From positions 744,001 through 808,000 of the forward strand of contig JBCAML010000002.1 in NCBI GenBank assembly GCA_038503075.1: a stretch of 64,000 nt of DNA, in the 5' to 3' direction. The number at the start of each line of letters is the position of its first letter. Position 1 is the first letter of the stretch. Of this stretch, positions 48,971-60,470 are shown piece after piece. The notes under the pieces were generated by a model. That model was not told the origin of the DNA. It did no database searches and saw only the letters and a program-made list of their open reading frames with translations. Source of the stretch: Gyromitra esculenta. Taxonomy: Eukaryota; Ascomycota; Pezizomycetes; Pezizales; Discinaceae. The translations under genes were made by a program, and so were the position numbers.

Positions 48971-49425
48971 ATTAGAAGCTGGGGAAGACAGGTCCTGGTT
49001 ACATGGGTGATTTCATAGGAAAGGGTTAATGTCGATATAATGAGAAAACTGTGTTCAATTGAGGATAGAGATGGTTATGAAATAGTAGAAAGTAACTAGC
49101 AGCCTTAAATTAAAACGCCTTTGAGCTAGTATAATATGTGGGGGGAAAATGAAATATTTGTGTCAGAAAACAGTGATCTATGACGTATAGTCTTTTCTAA
49201 AGTAGTTTGTGAAGGAGTTATATGCTGCAAGCACTCTGAGTAAATAATACGGGCACGATCGTATTCCGTTGAAGATTAAAGCGGAAGTATTTGCCCTTGC
49301 ATCCACTTAATGATAAATGTGCCAGGCGTAAGCAGTAAATGCCATAGAAAGGCACCTGGCTCGTCAGCCAAAATTATTAGGTTAAGTTGCTATGAAAACT
49401 CACGTAAGAGATAAACGGGTGTAAC
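48971..49425. other. Intergenic region
   Basis: No coding signal. It lies between converging genes. A good splice donor (GTAAGT, minus strand) at the end of the next gene's exon means that a further exon of that gene might lie in here, though none could be identified. Confidence 0.4.
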
Positions 49426-49811
49426 TTACGAGTTTGCTGCAATCTGCGAAAGGCAAAAGTAGCCACTCTCTTCCCATCTCATCGCATTGATTACATATGC
49501 TCCGTACCAGATACCAACACTTAGGATGCCTAAACACAAGAGTATAGGGCGCCGACTAGATGCTTTTCGGATGAGAAAAACAGTTGGGATCCCTCCACAA
49601 ATGGCAAGACATAGCACCGCCGGAAGTTGGTTAAGACTATAAGAGACTCGGTTAGCGAATGCTGAAAAGCCGAAAGCTTAAGTAGGATGGGATTAGTAAC
49701 TAACCCACAGCGAGCTACAGCCCTTGGCGTTGCTGTAGCAAATGTGATTGTATAGAAGATGAACTTGAGGAATAGTATCACTGTGAGAACCGTCCGATTC
49801 TCGTTATTCAT
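49426..49811 (-). CDS. Small multi-pass membrane protein, ends uncertain
   Basis: A frame from the first ATG at 49811 joins a second exon through an intron (GTTAGT..ATAG, roughly 49635-49707, minus strand) and ends at 49426, giving about 104 residues. Three hydrophobic helices are seen: VLTVILFLKFIFYTITFATA, LPAVLCLAICGGIPTVFLI and ILLCLGILSVGIWYGAYVI. Both ends are doubtful. The frame continues open upstream to 49934, where a TTTCAG acceptor precedes it, so an earlier exon may exist. The final Ser codon overlaps a strong GTAAGT donor, so more coding sequence may follow. I do not recognise the family. Confidence 0.4.
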
Positions 49812-49934
49812 TTCTGTAGTAAGCGCAGCCTTGGGGAACTTAGGCCTGTTAACGAACGCTAGCCGTGTTGGATAGGTTTTGGTGGTAACGGGGAATGTGT
49901 GAGAGAAATGGGGCTCTTTAGGACTGAAAGACAA

Positions 49935-50528
49935 ATAAAAAATCTAAATAGCTGTAGAATTTAACTAGATGATGTTGGTGTTGTGTTGTGTTTATAGTAG
50001 TTGTAGGTAGATACGTAAATCATAAGGTTACTTGTTAAGAAAGGCTGAGTATGTTTTGGATCGGGAGGAAAATGCTGACTTGTTACAAGGGGCTCTTAGC
50101 GAAATATTACAGCCTCTTCTTGTTTTTGTTGTTGTCAACAGGTAAGTGATCAGGGTTAGGGCTCTCTTACAGTTACCCTGCCAGAATATAACTCGACGTC
50201 ACTCTACTGCCTGAGCGTTGCGTATTATCAAATCCCACCTGGTTGCAAGTAATCTAGGTTTATGTTGAGAAATTTTGTCACCTTGTCTGGGGATAGTAGG
50301 TTTCTTCGATTAACCCGAGAAGCCTTGAGTGAGGTAGATTCTTTATTTCCTAGTGTACGACAAGGCAGATTTTCCATGAGGATATAGGACACTCAGCTCC
50401 CCGCCTCAGTATACCGAGTGGCTTTGTGGGCCTCATTGCCCTTTAGTTTATTGGTAGCTGGGAATCGATAATTCAAAGACATACGAAATTTCACGGAAGA
50501 AAACATTAACCACAAGCATTAAAAAAGA
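49935..50528. other. Intergenic region
   Basis: No clear coding signal. May contain the first exon of the small membrane protein gene. Nothing else is seen. Confidence 0.4.
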
Positions 50529-52397
50529 TCAAAGGTTCAAGCTTAGGTCCTCGAAAATTCTCTCCACTTCAACCCCCCCAAACCTTTGTCCCGAAACCCT
50601 GGGTGAGCCCTCCTCACTATTCCAGCTCGTTGCCGGTGAACTTGTCCCATCCCCTCCGCTTGAGCTCCCCTTGGAAGAGCAAAACCCAGCGCTCGACACT
50701 GCTAACATACTTGACATATTGAACATCCCTTCTTTTCTCATCAGAGCAACTACTCTCTGTGTCACTTCCGTACCGTAAACCCTCTCTACGATATCACTCG
50801 GCCCCACAATCCTTTCCTCCGATTCGTCATAGATATACTGACCAGCATTTCTCAGGTAGAGACTTGCCCGATTGGTATTCTCTGCCGTGAAGATGAGCTC
50901 GCTTGGAAAAATTCCAAGAATTAATGGACTGATGACCGAAGAGTATTTATTTTGATATTGTTTAAGAATTTTCTCGGCTTGGGCGTATACGCGCCACTCG
51001 GCTGGGTTGTCGATAACGATGAGGAGCTTTCGGTCTAAAGTGCCCCTTTTCTGCGCATCGGGTTGTGGGGACTGGTTTTTATAAATGGACTGGATAACTG
51101 GACGCAAGACTTGGTATGTGTAGCTGGAATAGCAAAGATTGACGATATTTTGTGGAGGGTTTTGTGATTCCAAGAGATGCCCGTAGAAATCTCGGAATAA
51201 TGGGTCAAGTCCCTGAAGCTCCCGAAGCAGACTATCAACTGACGGGGCGCCACCCTGATTAATAGTTTCCTGGATGTGTGGGATCACCTCCTCTAATCCA
51301 GTACTGAGTCTTATCCGCACATTTTCTCTATCAACACCCCGTCGCTGAAGTGCGTCTCCAATGGCTTTCTCGAATACTGCAGCTATTTGATAATGCCGTG
51401 TGTCGATTATTTCAATCCAAGAGGTGAGACGCTCTTTGCTGCAACGGCCTACTGCGTATAGATCCAGTAGAAATGCATAGTATTGAACTCTTGGCACATC
51501 TAAGGTGATGATTACATCGATTGCAGTTGGAAGAGTAGAAACTATGTCCGCAATGGCGTTTGGGAGGCGGACGAGAGATTCGATTTCGTACAAGGTGGGT
51601 CGCCGATCGACAGGTAGAGGAATTAGATGATCCGAGAAATAGTTTTCGGTGGCGGTGGGAATTTTCTGCGGAGACACCGACTCTCCGTGAAGATATCCAA
51701 GATGTTCTTGAGAGAATAAGCACATGCCGCTCAAGATATGGATAGATGAGAATGTCTCGATCTTGTCCTTGGCTTTCAAGTTCGAGCTTCGCAGGTTTAA
51801 ATACTGGCTTTGATTTGATTCCAATTCTGGCGATACTACTCCGAGGAGCGGGTTTAAGTCCGATGAATGGGCCTTGCACTTCGTCTCACAGAACTGCGTA
51901 AAATTTACCATGATTTGCCCCCCTTCATGCGTTATCTTTTCACCTTCCCTCCCCTCGATCTCTAGACGTTCAACAATAGCACTCCCCCCTACAGTTATCT
52001 CAGCTCTTCCTCCGCTGACGTTGCCTCTCAAGAACTTGAGGACTCTATTCAAAGATTTCTGTGTCTTGAGCCCCGCCCTCGTGCACCCGAAATAATATTC
52101 GTCTGACTGTATCCTCTTCGAGCAATCGGGGATGTGGTGAAAGTTTTCGACATTTTCGACAGGTTTCGGGGCATTCATACAAAGAGTTTGGTATCGGACC
52201 GATGAGATTTTATTGAAATCGCTATTGAGCGTGAGGAGGGCGAGGTCTGCTTGGGGAGGTTTATCCAGCTTTTGGGTTATAGCGACAGTTTTTGAGGCGT
52301 GTTCGAGTCTAACCATGTCAAGAGATCTTCTATGAGACTCGTATACAGGATCTATGCTGCCGTATACGTGAAGCTGGATATCTTTGGCAGGGTACAT
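50529..52397 (-). CDS. Intronless 622-residue orphan protein
   Basis: A single uninterrupted frame codes for 622 residues in a region where neighbours have several introns. I do not recognise it. No signal peptide or membrane helix is seen. The N-terminal third is mixed with a short beta-like part (RAEITVGGSAIVERLEIEG). The central 300 residues look like a folded alpha/beta domain: ENYFSDHLIPLPVDRRPTL, then AIDVIITLDVPRVQYYAFLL, SKERLTSWIEIIDTRHYQI, LDPLFRDFYGHLLE and VNLCYSSYTYQVLRPVIQSI. The order of a beta strand, a proline-containing loop, a basic helix and an FRDF-like element loosely recalls tRNA-dependent cyclodipeptide synthases, but the catalytic Glu expected in the YxxxExP-like element is not evident, so this is weak. 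The last 60 residues are Ser/Gly-rich and disordered. An FMO and an exporter lie 4-14 kb away. Confidence 0.75.
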   Translation of the reverse strand: MYPAKDIQLHVYGSIDPVYESHRRSLDMVRLEHASKTVAITQKLDKPPQADLALLTLNSDFNKISSVRYQTLCMNAPKPVENVENFHHIPDCSKRIQSDEYYFGCTRAGLKTQKSLNRVLKFLRGNVSGGRAEITVGGSAIVERLEIEGREGEKITHEGGQIMVNFTQFCETKCKAHSSDLNPLLGVVSPELESNQSQYLNLRSSNLKAKDKIETFSSIHILSGMCLFSQEHLGYLHGESVSPQKIPTATENYFSDHLIPLPVDRRPTLYEIESLVRLPNAIADIVSTLPTAIDVIITLDVPRVQYYAFLLDLYAVGRCSKERLTSWIEIIDTRHYQIAAVFEKAIGDALQRRGVDRENVRIRLSTGLEEVIPHIQETINQGGAPSVDSLLRELQGLDPLFRDFYGHLLESQNPPQNIVNLCYSSYTYQVLRPVIQSIYKNQSPQPDAQKRGTLDRKLLIVIDNPAEWRVYAQAEKILKQYQNKYSSVISPLILGIFPSELIFTAENTNRASLYLRNAGQYIYDESEERIVGPSDIVERVYGTEVTQRVVALMRKEGMFNMSSMLAVSSAGFCSSKGSSSGGDGTSSPATSWNSEEGSPRVSGQRFGGVEVERIFEDLSLNL

Positions 52398-54852
52398 ATT
52401 AATTAAAGATTCGCAAATTCTGTTTTAGCATTAGAAGAAGGTTCGCAGGGATTTTTTTGGGGGAGGATTACTTGTTTCTATCGTGAATGATAGTATAAGT
52501 GATAGGAAAGTAGAGGGGAGGTCAATAGTGATTGAATTTGAGTACTTTTTTTGGTACTAAAATTCGATTGTTGAGCGATACATATATCCTGTGGGGTGGT
52601 AGGGGAGTTTGTTTTTATTCTTGATACCACTAATGAAGTATAGATGTATATTTTATAAGAAATGGAATATGAGTCGAATAAAACGGCATAAAATTCGGAG
52701 TTGCGAAGCTTAATATAGGGTATTACAAAGGAGTGACCGAACTATGCAGCCTACATCGCCTTTCTGTGTAGAAGTCTGTAGGTAGTGGCTAATAGTAGAC
52801 TGACTTTTAGTCTGAGTCGTGGGTATAAAAATGTAAGTATAAGTTCACTTAATTTAGAAGATACATATTACGTATTATAAGAAGTCTTGCCGCAGGCAGC
52901 CGTCCCACAGCGTTCTTTCCAGCTTCAATTTAGACTTTATCGGAAAAGAAAGGGAAAGAAGAAAAAAGTCTGTGGTACTCAGGACTTCGGTGTTAGTAGA
53001 CCCGTTTTGGGCCATCTCCGGACTAAGAGCGGCTCGTGGGGCTATCGACCTAGAAAATTTTACAAGAAACGCCTTATAAAGCACTATGCGTATATGTGCA
53101 ACAAGATGTGGATTTACCTGGAGGCATTTGATGTCCACAAGATTAGTGGGTTATGACTAGATCGGTCAAGAGATGAGCCCTCTGGAGAAACTACTGACGA
53201 GCACGGATGTGCGATACTTTTTTTTTACTACTCCTAGATCTCACCGCGTACCAGCTACGGGTATTATATGATAGTGGTGATCAGGTATTAAGGCAATTCA
53301 CTGGTCTATCATGAACCGAGACGGGATATCATAGTACCGAAGCCCCGAAAGCACAGAAAGTATATATACGTCTCTTATTCTTCCCTGCGACTCAATGTCG
53401 GGATATTCGTGCATGTATATGTATGTACACGTATGTATCTATAAGTATGCATGTGTACGTACAAAACTAACCAGACATTTAGGTGCTAGATCTTGTGAAT
53501 GTTCGCGTATCAGCTTTGGCTGCAGGTGTTTCACCGTTTAATTTTGAGTTGAGAATATTTCTAGCTCTATACAGTACACGATCTAAGCTCTCAAATACAG
53601 AATTGTCTCGATCACGACCAGGTATCAGAAGGCGTAGAACAGATATTTAATATTTGCATGATCAGAAAGTATGAGCAGGTTTCCGAATTTCCAAGAATAG
53701 AGGTAATTTCCGGCCTTAAAATATTGTACTCAAAGCTTGACTCTGTAGCAGCGGACTGTGAGTAGTGCCTCGGATCCTCAAAAGTTGAGATAGTTTTATT
53801 TCAATTGGCTATATCTACGATGGGCTACACAATGAGCTATTTCCATTCCTCGGCCCGGATTGGGGAATCCTGGTTTAAGAAGACAGGAGTAAATTGAGCC
53901 CAACTATTTCACTGGTTGTAAGTCGGAAGAAAGATTAATAAACTTCCAATATTATATTATACAGGCTAAGTGGTAGCTGGATTCACGATTGTGGGTATTA
54001 GAAGGCTGTACATGTTTTCGGGTGATTGGTATTTTATCGCACCATACAGCCATATTTTTATCGATATTTTTATCGGCAATTGTCCAGATCCAGCCGAGGG
54101 ATGTCCTCAGCTGATAATCACGAGCCCCGGATGTATACATAGAGCCTGGGAGCTGAAATTCGGTGCCTAATCGAATGGTTTGAACCGATTAGACTCAATT
54201 TACTTCTATAGATCCCGGGCTTCACCAACCAAACTCTAGGGAAGATCTGCAGGGCAGAATTTTGAGGCAAGCAAGGCGATCATCGAATAGATATGCGACT
54301 TGTTTAGATGATAGCGAATCTATTCCGGGGAACTTAGGGTGCAGTTTTATATGGTATGATGTTTGGCGCATGGCATTATATACCGTATGATCTCGGCCAT
54401 AAGGAATGAGACTAGCCTGAGACAGCAGGAGAATACTGTAATACTATTGGCCAAGGCGGTAAGATTCGCAATCTCTAATCTGTCGACTCGATCTTGGGTG
54501 TCTGCTCACTGGTTGTAATTGAGCCTCAACGATTTTTCTGCCAGCCAGAATACAGTTCCCATCCTGCTATCTCAGCCCAGCCCCATTCCTTATGATCGAG
54601 ATTATACGGTAGTTAACGTTAATGTTACGTACGCTATAGCCATAGAAAGCACAAAAACAATCTCCACAACTAGTTGAGCCGGGACAACTAGTTAACGTTA
54701 CTAGTATATATACTGTACGTATTAGGACAATAGTTTTCGTAGAAGGGGTGTTTTACACCAAAAGCAGCCAATTTGACTAGGTCAAAAACATAACCCCCAG
54801 TTTGCGAAGAGATATAGGGTTTGGCAGAAATTTCGAAAAATCTCTTAGTAGT

Positions 54853-54905
54853 ACCGTTGTAAAATACAACGGTATCCTCCAATTTTCCTGGGGGTTTAAA
54901 CCCCC
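54853..54905. repeat. Two adjacent perfect palindromes
   Basis: ACCGTTGTA-AAA-TACAACGGT spans 54853-54873 with no mismatch, and GGGGGTTTAAACCCCC is a perfect 16-base palindrome at 54890-54905. They lie 16 bases apart. They may be the inner end of a decayed element or independent hairpins. Confidence 0.5.
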
Positions 54906-55772
54906 TTTCTAGATCTAGTCATGTGTGTCAGCTATATCCCTTTTCAGGCCTAGTGAGATCGATTTTGCTTGAAACCTATACTAAATCTTGCGTAGCAACC
55001 GGTTTGATAACAGGATATCTCCTAGCACTCGAACAGTTTACTTTCTCCTTCTAGATTTTCCAAGGGATAATCTCTGTATATTTAGATTTTTTTCAAGGCT
55101 TACATTGATTTAGTTGATTGAGATCTGAGTGTTGTGGATGTAGTGGGCCGGGATAAGGCTACTTTTGGTGGGGAGAGATCTGATACCAACACATAATATT
55201 GCGCACATACTGTACTATTAGACTTACTCTAAATCCACTCTTTAGCTTATAACTTATAACCCCTAAGTTTGGTTGGGTTGAGGAGAGATATTCGGGATTT
55301 TTGGGTTATCTTAAAATTTCTTTAATTAGGGTAGCACTTAAGCTTACCACGCGTGGGTTCGGAAGCCACAGTTTGATCGGATTATATTCGAGCTGCCGTT
55401 ATACAGTAATTTGTGCGACTTCTTTCCCGGTAAAAGAATTCCTGATATAGATATCGATCTTATTGGTAATGAGGCTAACTGATCGCCATGGACTCCGGCT
55501 CTCTCCCGATCTTAATTTGTGCATTTTTCATATGCATTCGTTTTCTGCTGCTTCTATCCTGTGGCTAGCCGAAGCCAGAGTCTCGGAAGTTTCGCTTTAC
55601 GCCATGACGAAAACCAACAGAAATGACTTTATTGAGTAACCCTTCCGGTAAATTCCCTGTAAATATGCGTAATCTTTTTACGCATGAGCCGGGTCTAGCC
55701 AATAAAACTCTGATTCCGGAGGGTTTCTAAAAGCTCTTTTTGGGAGTACTAGTTGTACACACATTTTTCTGA

Positions 55773-55940
55773 AAAGCATTTTATGTACTCGTGCTCTAGC
55801 ATAAGTACCTAAAAATGCCTTTTGGTGGCAATGTTTTTCAATTCATTTCGCAGCAGCACTTCAAAATTTGGTTGACCAAACTCTTACCCTTGTTTTCAGG
55901 TACTTACGCTAGAACACAAGTACATACATGTTTGCTTTTA
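55773..55940. mobile_element. MITE-like element with ~40 bp inverted repeats
   Basis: Left arm about 55775-55815 (core TCTAGCATAAGTACCTAAAA) is mirrored by the right arm 55893-55938 (reverse complement core TCTAGCGTAAGTACCTGAAAA) with a few mostly transition differences. Both arms extend outward to AAAAGCA. The interior of about 75 bases is non-coding. The TSD was not resolved. Confidence 0.55.
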
Positions 55941-58900
55941 ATTACGTGTAGCGCCGATTCAGGCGGCTTCTCTCCCGAAACTTGACATTTGTCGGCCCAA
56001 TTAGAGCTGAAGCACAAAATCAAAGAGCTTTCTTACACCACTGTAGCTACTTGTAATGTTATTTCTATGCCAGGAAACTTATACTAAGAAGGTACGTACG
56101 TTTTTCATAACTATCTTAGTATAACCTGCGCGTGGGTGAGTACCAGCACACATAGATACTTGGCTTCTGTAAATCCCTTTGGACCAGTACGTACGTATAC
56201 CTTTGCTATTCCTCTTTTATCAAAGAAAGAGAAGTCTTAGGTCATAATATCTTGCATAAATACTTAAAGAATAACTGCCGCACGTGTCAAGAATGTGATC
56301 GACCTATAGCTAACTTATAGGTTATCACTCATCGTACCCTCGCACATAGTTATCGATATATCTACTCATTGTTCTTTATTTCAGACGCTTTGCTCTGTAA
56401 GCTGGAAAGTTTTCCCCAAAATTCTCTAGCGTTATAATATGTCCCAGAGAAACCCATCGGGTCGTACATATTTCAATTCCAGATCTGACAAAGAGGAGGT
56501 ACTCTCCCGAGAAATTTAGATAGGGCAACTCGGCTTAATTGGTCTTGTCAGAGGCTCCACGAAATAGAACGGTCTTGATGATGAAGTCCGCTGGGACAAG
56601 CACCTGGTACTGGTACGATCGAAACTATATAGTGGTGCATGTAGGACATGGCGATATTATGCCCTGGATGGCGCGGAGGAAAATGGGATGTAGTATATCT
56701 CCCCTTAAAAAAAAGCGCTGCACATATATATATGCCTATACTTTCTCCGATCAGCGGCAGGGTCTCGTGCTAATAGCTAATGATGGTCGTCTAGGGCAAA
56801 CTAGCGCAATAGGGCAAAAAAAATTCTGAAGCTATCAAATGACTAGATAGTGTAGTCAACAAACCCTTATCGATATATCGCCAACGGGTGACAGCAGCCG
56901 TAATCAATGTCGTGGACTTAGGACTCATCAATGTCGTAAACCCGGACTCGAAGATCCAGTCCAATGGTTCTCCGCGTATTGGAAGGCCATTAGTATGAAT
57001 GGTCAGCCAGGCACAGCCTAGTTCAGCCTAGATTCTCTTGTAGCCGGGGACGCAGATATTTCAGCCCCCTTTTTTGTTTAGGTTGCGTAGCAATTACCTG
57101 TAGAAGCTGTAAGTGGCTTGGCCGCCTAGAGTATACATAGGCTTATTGCTGCAAACCTTCACCGTGTTCGTTTCATCAAAACTATAGCGTGATTATGATT
57201 TTGTCCTGTCGCTTGTACATGTAGGAATCTAAAGGCGCACAGTAACGCGCGCCTAGGTAACCGAATCTAAGACGACCGATCCCGTTAGGAGGGGTCGCTT
57301 GAAACAAGTTTTTCAGCCCTAAAATATGAACTAAAAAACACGTATGACTACGAGAGTAGAAACACCTAATGACTATGATACCTATAGGTTTTGCCGTTTA
57401 TGCAGTTGAAATATCGCGACGAGTATTAATATTTCGCGGTAAGGTTTCCTAGATAGATCAAGGTAAATCTGCAAGGTGAGCCTGTAACATGATGCGTATT
57501 TGGGTAGGTTCTGTCCTATATGCCAAGATATGGTATTTGTAAAGCGCTCAAACCATTTCCAAATAAATGTAGTATGTTCTACTTCCAGAGTAGAATATAC
57601 CATATACAAATATTTGCAAATAGAACAACTTTGTATTTGGTACAACCCATATTAAAAGTGTTTCTCTATACTCAAAGTGCACCTTCCAAAAAACTAGTTT
57701 TTATAGTCTGAAAAAATTAAAAACATTCAAAAACATTCAAAAAAACATTAGTTTTTTATGATGTTTTGCTGGATGGGTGTTTTGCTGGATATTTCTGGGA
57801 TAGACTCGAGGATGGGATATTTTGTTGGTGGGAAGTTTCAATGAGATGGAGTATTTTATCTCTATCGCTAACCGTAATTGGAGAACTCGTCGCGAATTTA
57901 TCGCTCTAAGACAAAGTTGCCATAGCCGAACACCGCCGATGGATCTACTATGCTACTAGATATTGGCCGTCGTTGCCTTTAAAACAGACCCAAGATACAA
58001 GTACAGAGATTACTAGAGGGCGGTATTGTGGACAGTTTTGTTCTGGTTGAATATGATAAAAATGGAATGGCGGATTAGACTCAATTGAGGGTTGATCGAT
58101 CGAAAGCAGGGGAGAAAGTGCGTCGTAGCTCAGACTAAAACCATACTGTGGTTTAAATTTACATAGGTAACACCACCCGCTGCTCAATCTCCGTTGAAAA
58201 TTCTATCCATGCAACAAGATATATTACTATCAAGGAGCAAGTGACAGCTCACTAGTCATCGAGAATGAATTTTAACTTTGAATTTTCCCTAGTTTGTAAC
58301 TTATGTAGGCCAACCCTCATCCCCTCAACTTAATCCACTGAGCTTTGTTCGAAATACGGGAAACTTTGTGGGCAAGATCTCCATCACCTTTACAAGCCTG
58401 TAGCAAAAATAGAGATCGAGAACCGATCGATTTGCTCGCTCAGGCTCTGCAGGGCCGAATATATAGAGAAACGCGCACATACCAGTACAGGAAAAACTCC
58501 CGAACTCCAGAGCTCTTGTTCTCGCCCCCATAGCGTTACTATAACCCGCCTCCGGCACCCGATTAAACTACCTTTTTCCAGCAAAGCCCCATGACTCAAT
58601 CAGAGTGATCTCTCGTGCTCGAACCCTAACCCGACGTGCACATTTTTTCTAATAAGATATTGGAGTTAGTGAGGATATCAACCCACACGGCACAAATGAA
58701 TGCTTTCTCAGCCACTAGAAATGTTTGGCATTGTAAAATGTAGTGGCCAGCCTGAGAGGATGTTTTGGGCCTATTTCTGCTAACTTTAACTTGATAGAGT
58801 GGCCTTCAGTTGAGTCTAACCTAGGTTGATAATGGTGGGTGCTGACAAGGGCAGCAGATGATGAGAAGCGAGACGTAAAGAGAAGAAAGGAGAAAGGAGA

Positions 58901-59340
58901 AAGAAGAAGGGAGGGGGGGGGTTTATACTCAAACGATGTCCGCTGACCACGCGTAGAACTGGTTCTCGGCGTGACACATCACAGTAGAAAGGTATGTGCG
59001 CAGGTTTTTAGCTTCATATAAGCCGATTGTACATACATGTACAAGGCGAATCTATGATACTGAATTTCTAATTGCAATTTTTGGCAGTTGCTGGGAATTG
59101 CCCCTCCCAGTATCTTAAACTGAACCTAGGTTTAGATATTCTTCGTAGTATATATATATGTGTTGATGTATGGTGGAGCTATTTTCCTATTTATTAAATG
59201 ACAGGCCGAACTGTTATAGATCCCCCTCCCCCTTTTTTTGAGTGGATGCTTTGTTTCTGTATCCTCATGGCGATTTTAGCCGCTTAATAGAGATAGCCAT
59301 CACTTTCTATTTGGAATCATGAAGAGACCGGTATTGTCTG

Positions 59341-59728
59341 TCGATCGGGCTTCAAGGGACTCCTATATAGTCAAGATGGCATCGAGTATGGTGAAAAAAT
59401 ATGGAAAGAATTCAAGGAAAATCGGAGGTGCGAAAGAGAGAAGAAAAGAGAGGCGAGAGAGTTAGAGTGGGGATATGGGGATCTGGAGAGATAGAAAAGA
59501 AATTGTAAAGCTAGATTAGATAAGGGAAGGAAGGAGAGCAGACTGGTAGGGATGTGTGTGGTTTATATTTAGTCGTTTGAGTATGGTTAGATAGACTGCG
59601 AGTGTGTGTTTGTTTGTTTGTTTGTTTTTTGTTTGATTATTATGTTTTAGCTAGTGCGATCGCCATAACCCAAGGGTTGGATGCGTAAATGAAGTTTACT
59701 TACTTACTTACTTACTCGATCGGGCTTC
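59341..59728 (+). mobile_element. 5'-truncated non-LTR retrotransposon (LINE tail) with 13 bp target-site duplication
   Basis: The sequence TCGATCGGGCTTC occurs at 59341-59353 and again, without mismatch, at 59716-59728. Between them are about 360 bases ending in GCGATCGCCATAACCCAAGG, then GTTGGATGCGTAAATGAAG and a (TTAC)n tail at about 59694-59715. A 3' tetranucleotide tail directly against a target-site duplication is the signature of a non-LTR insertion. The GATCGCCATAACC..GGGTTGGATG-type ending resembles what I recall of Tad-clade LINE 3' ends in filamentous fungi. No reverse transcriptase sequence remains. Confidence 0.65.
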
Positions 59729-60276
59729 CAAGTACTTAGCTCCGATAAGTCATAAGATATCACCCGTATAGCTCCTCTGATTTTCACCACTCAGTAATTA
59801 AACCATATATCCTTCTTGCATCCCAACACTCCCTTAACTACATGTAGGTTCACTCATACACACGTACTGTCGTCATCCGCCCTGCCAATGTCGAGGATAC
59901 ATAGGCGGATAGCAGAAGGCAAGTGTGTCTAGATGATGCTGACCTCCTTGTATTACATATAGAATTGTAGGTTTCGCTATCCACTCGGTGATTAGAAGAT
60001 TGAAAAGCTCAGAGGAATACTGATGGCCTCTGGGAGGTCGTTATGATGTAAGATCTGGTTCCGTTTATGATTCCATGGGTAGTAATACGTGTGTGGAATA
60101 TAGGTCGGGAGATCTAGTCTCTAAGTTCGCTAGAAAATTTGTAGATTCCAGGTCTGTGATTTATCCTAAACCGCCCAACCCCCCCCGACCTTATATAGAT
60201 ATATTTCTATACCTTTGCTTAAAGTTTTTTGGTAGATTGATATAAATTGAGAGTATCGTGCCGTATGTACTGGCCA

Positions 60277-60470
60277 AAAAATAAAGTCTGTTCGGTTCGG
60301 TACAAAGCAACAACCCTCCACTTATTGAGCATCACGCTATAATCGTGAAAATTAATAAAATGAAACAGGAGAACCCCATACGGTTACAGCGAGGCATAGC
60401 ATTGAAGAGATTCGTTGTTCTTGAGGTTTTCTTCCGTGGTGCTTGTACAGAACCGAACAGACTTTATTTT
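60277..60470. mobile_element. ~194 bp MITE-like element with ~28 bp inverted repeats
   Basis: Left arm 60277-60305 (core AAAGTCTGTTCGGTTCGGTA) and right arm 60443-60470 (reverse complement AAAGTCTGTTCGGTTCTGTA) differ at one or two positions. The interior of about 140 bases has no long open frame that is convincing. The element boundaries and target duplication are not resolved. Confidence 0.6.

Noticed and set aside
52875..53156. Overlapping open frames on both strands (87 and 89 codons)
   Set aside because: Mutually antisense, basic low-information sequences without splice sites or homology that I recognise.
56084..56130. Short inverted repeat TTATACTAAG..CTTAGTATAA
   Set aside because: Only about ten paired bases around a long loop in AT-rich DNA, within chance expectation.
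58600..58660. A CTCGAACCCTAACCC stretch recalling a tRNA T-arm on the minus strand
   Set aside because: No matching D-arm, anticodon stem or acceptor stem could be paired, so no tRNA is called.
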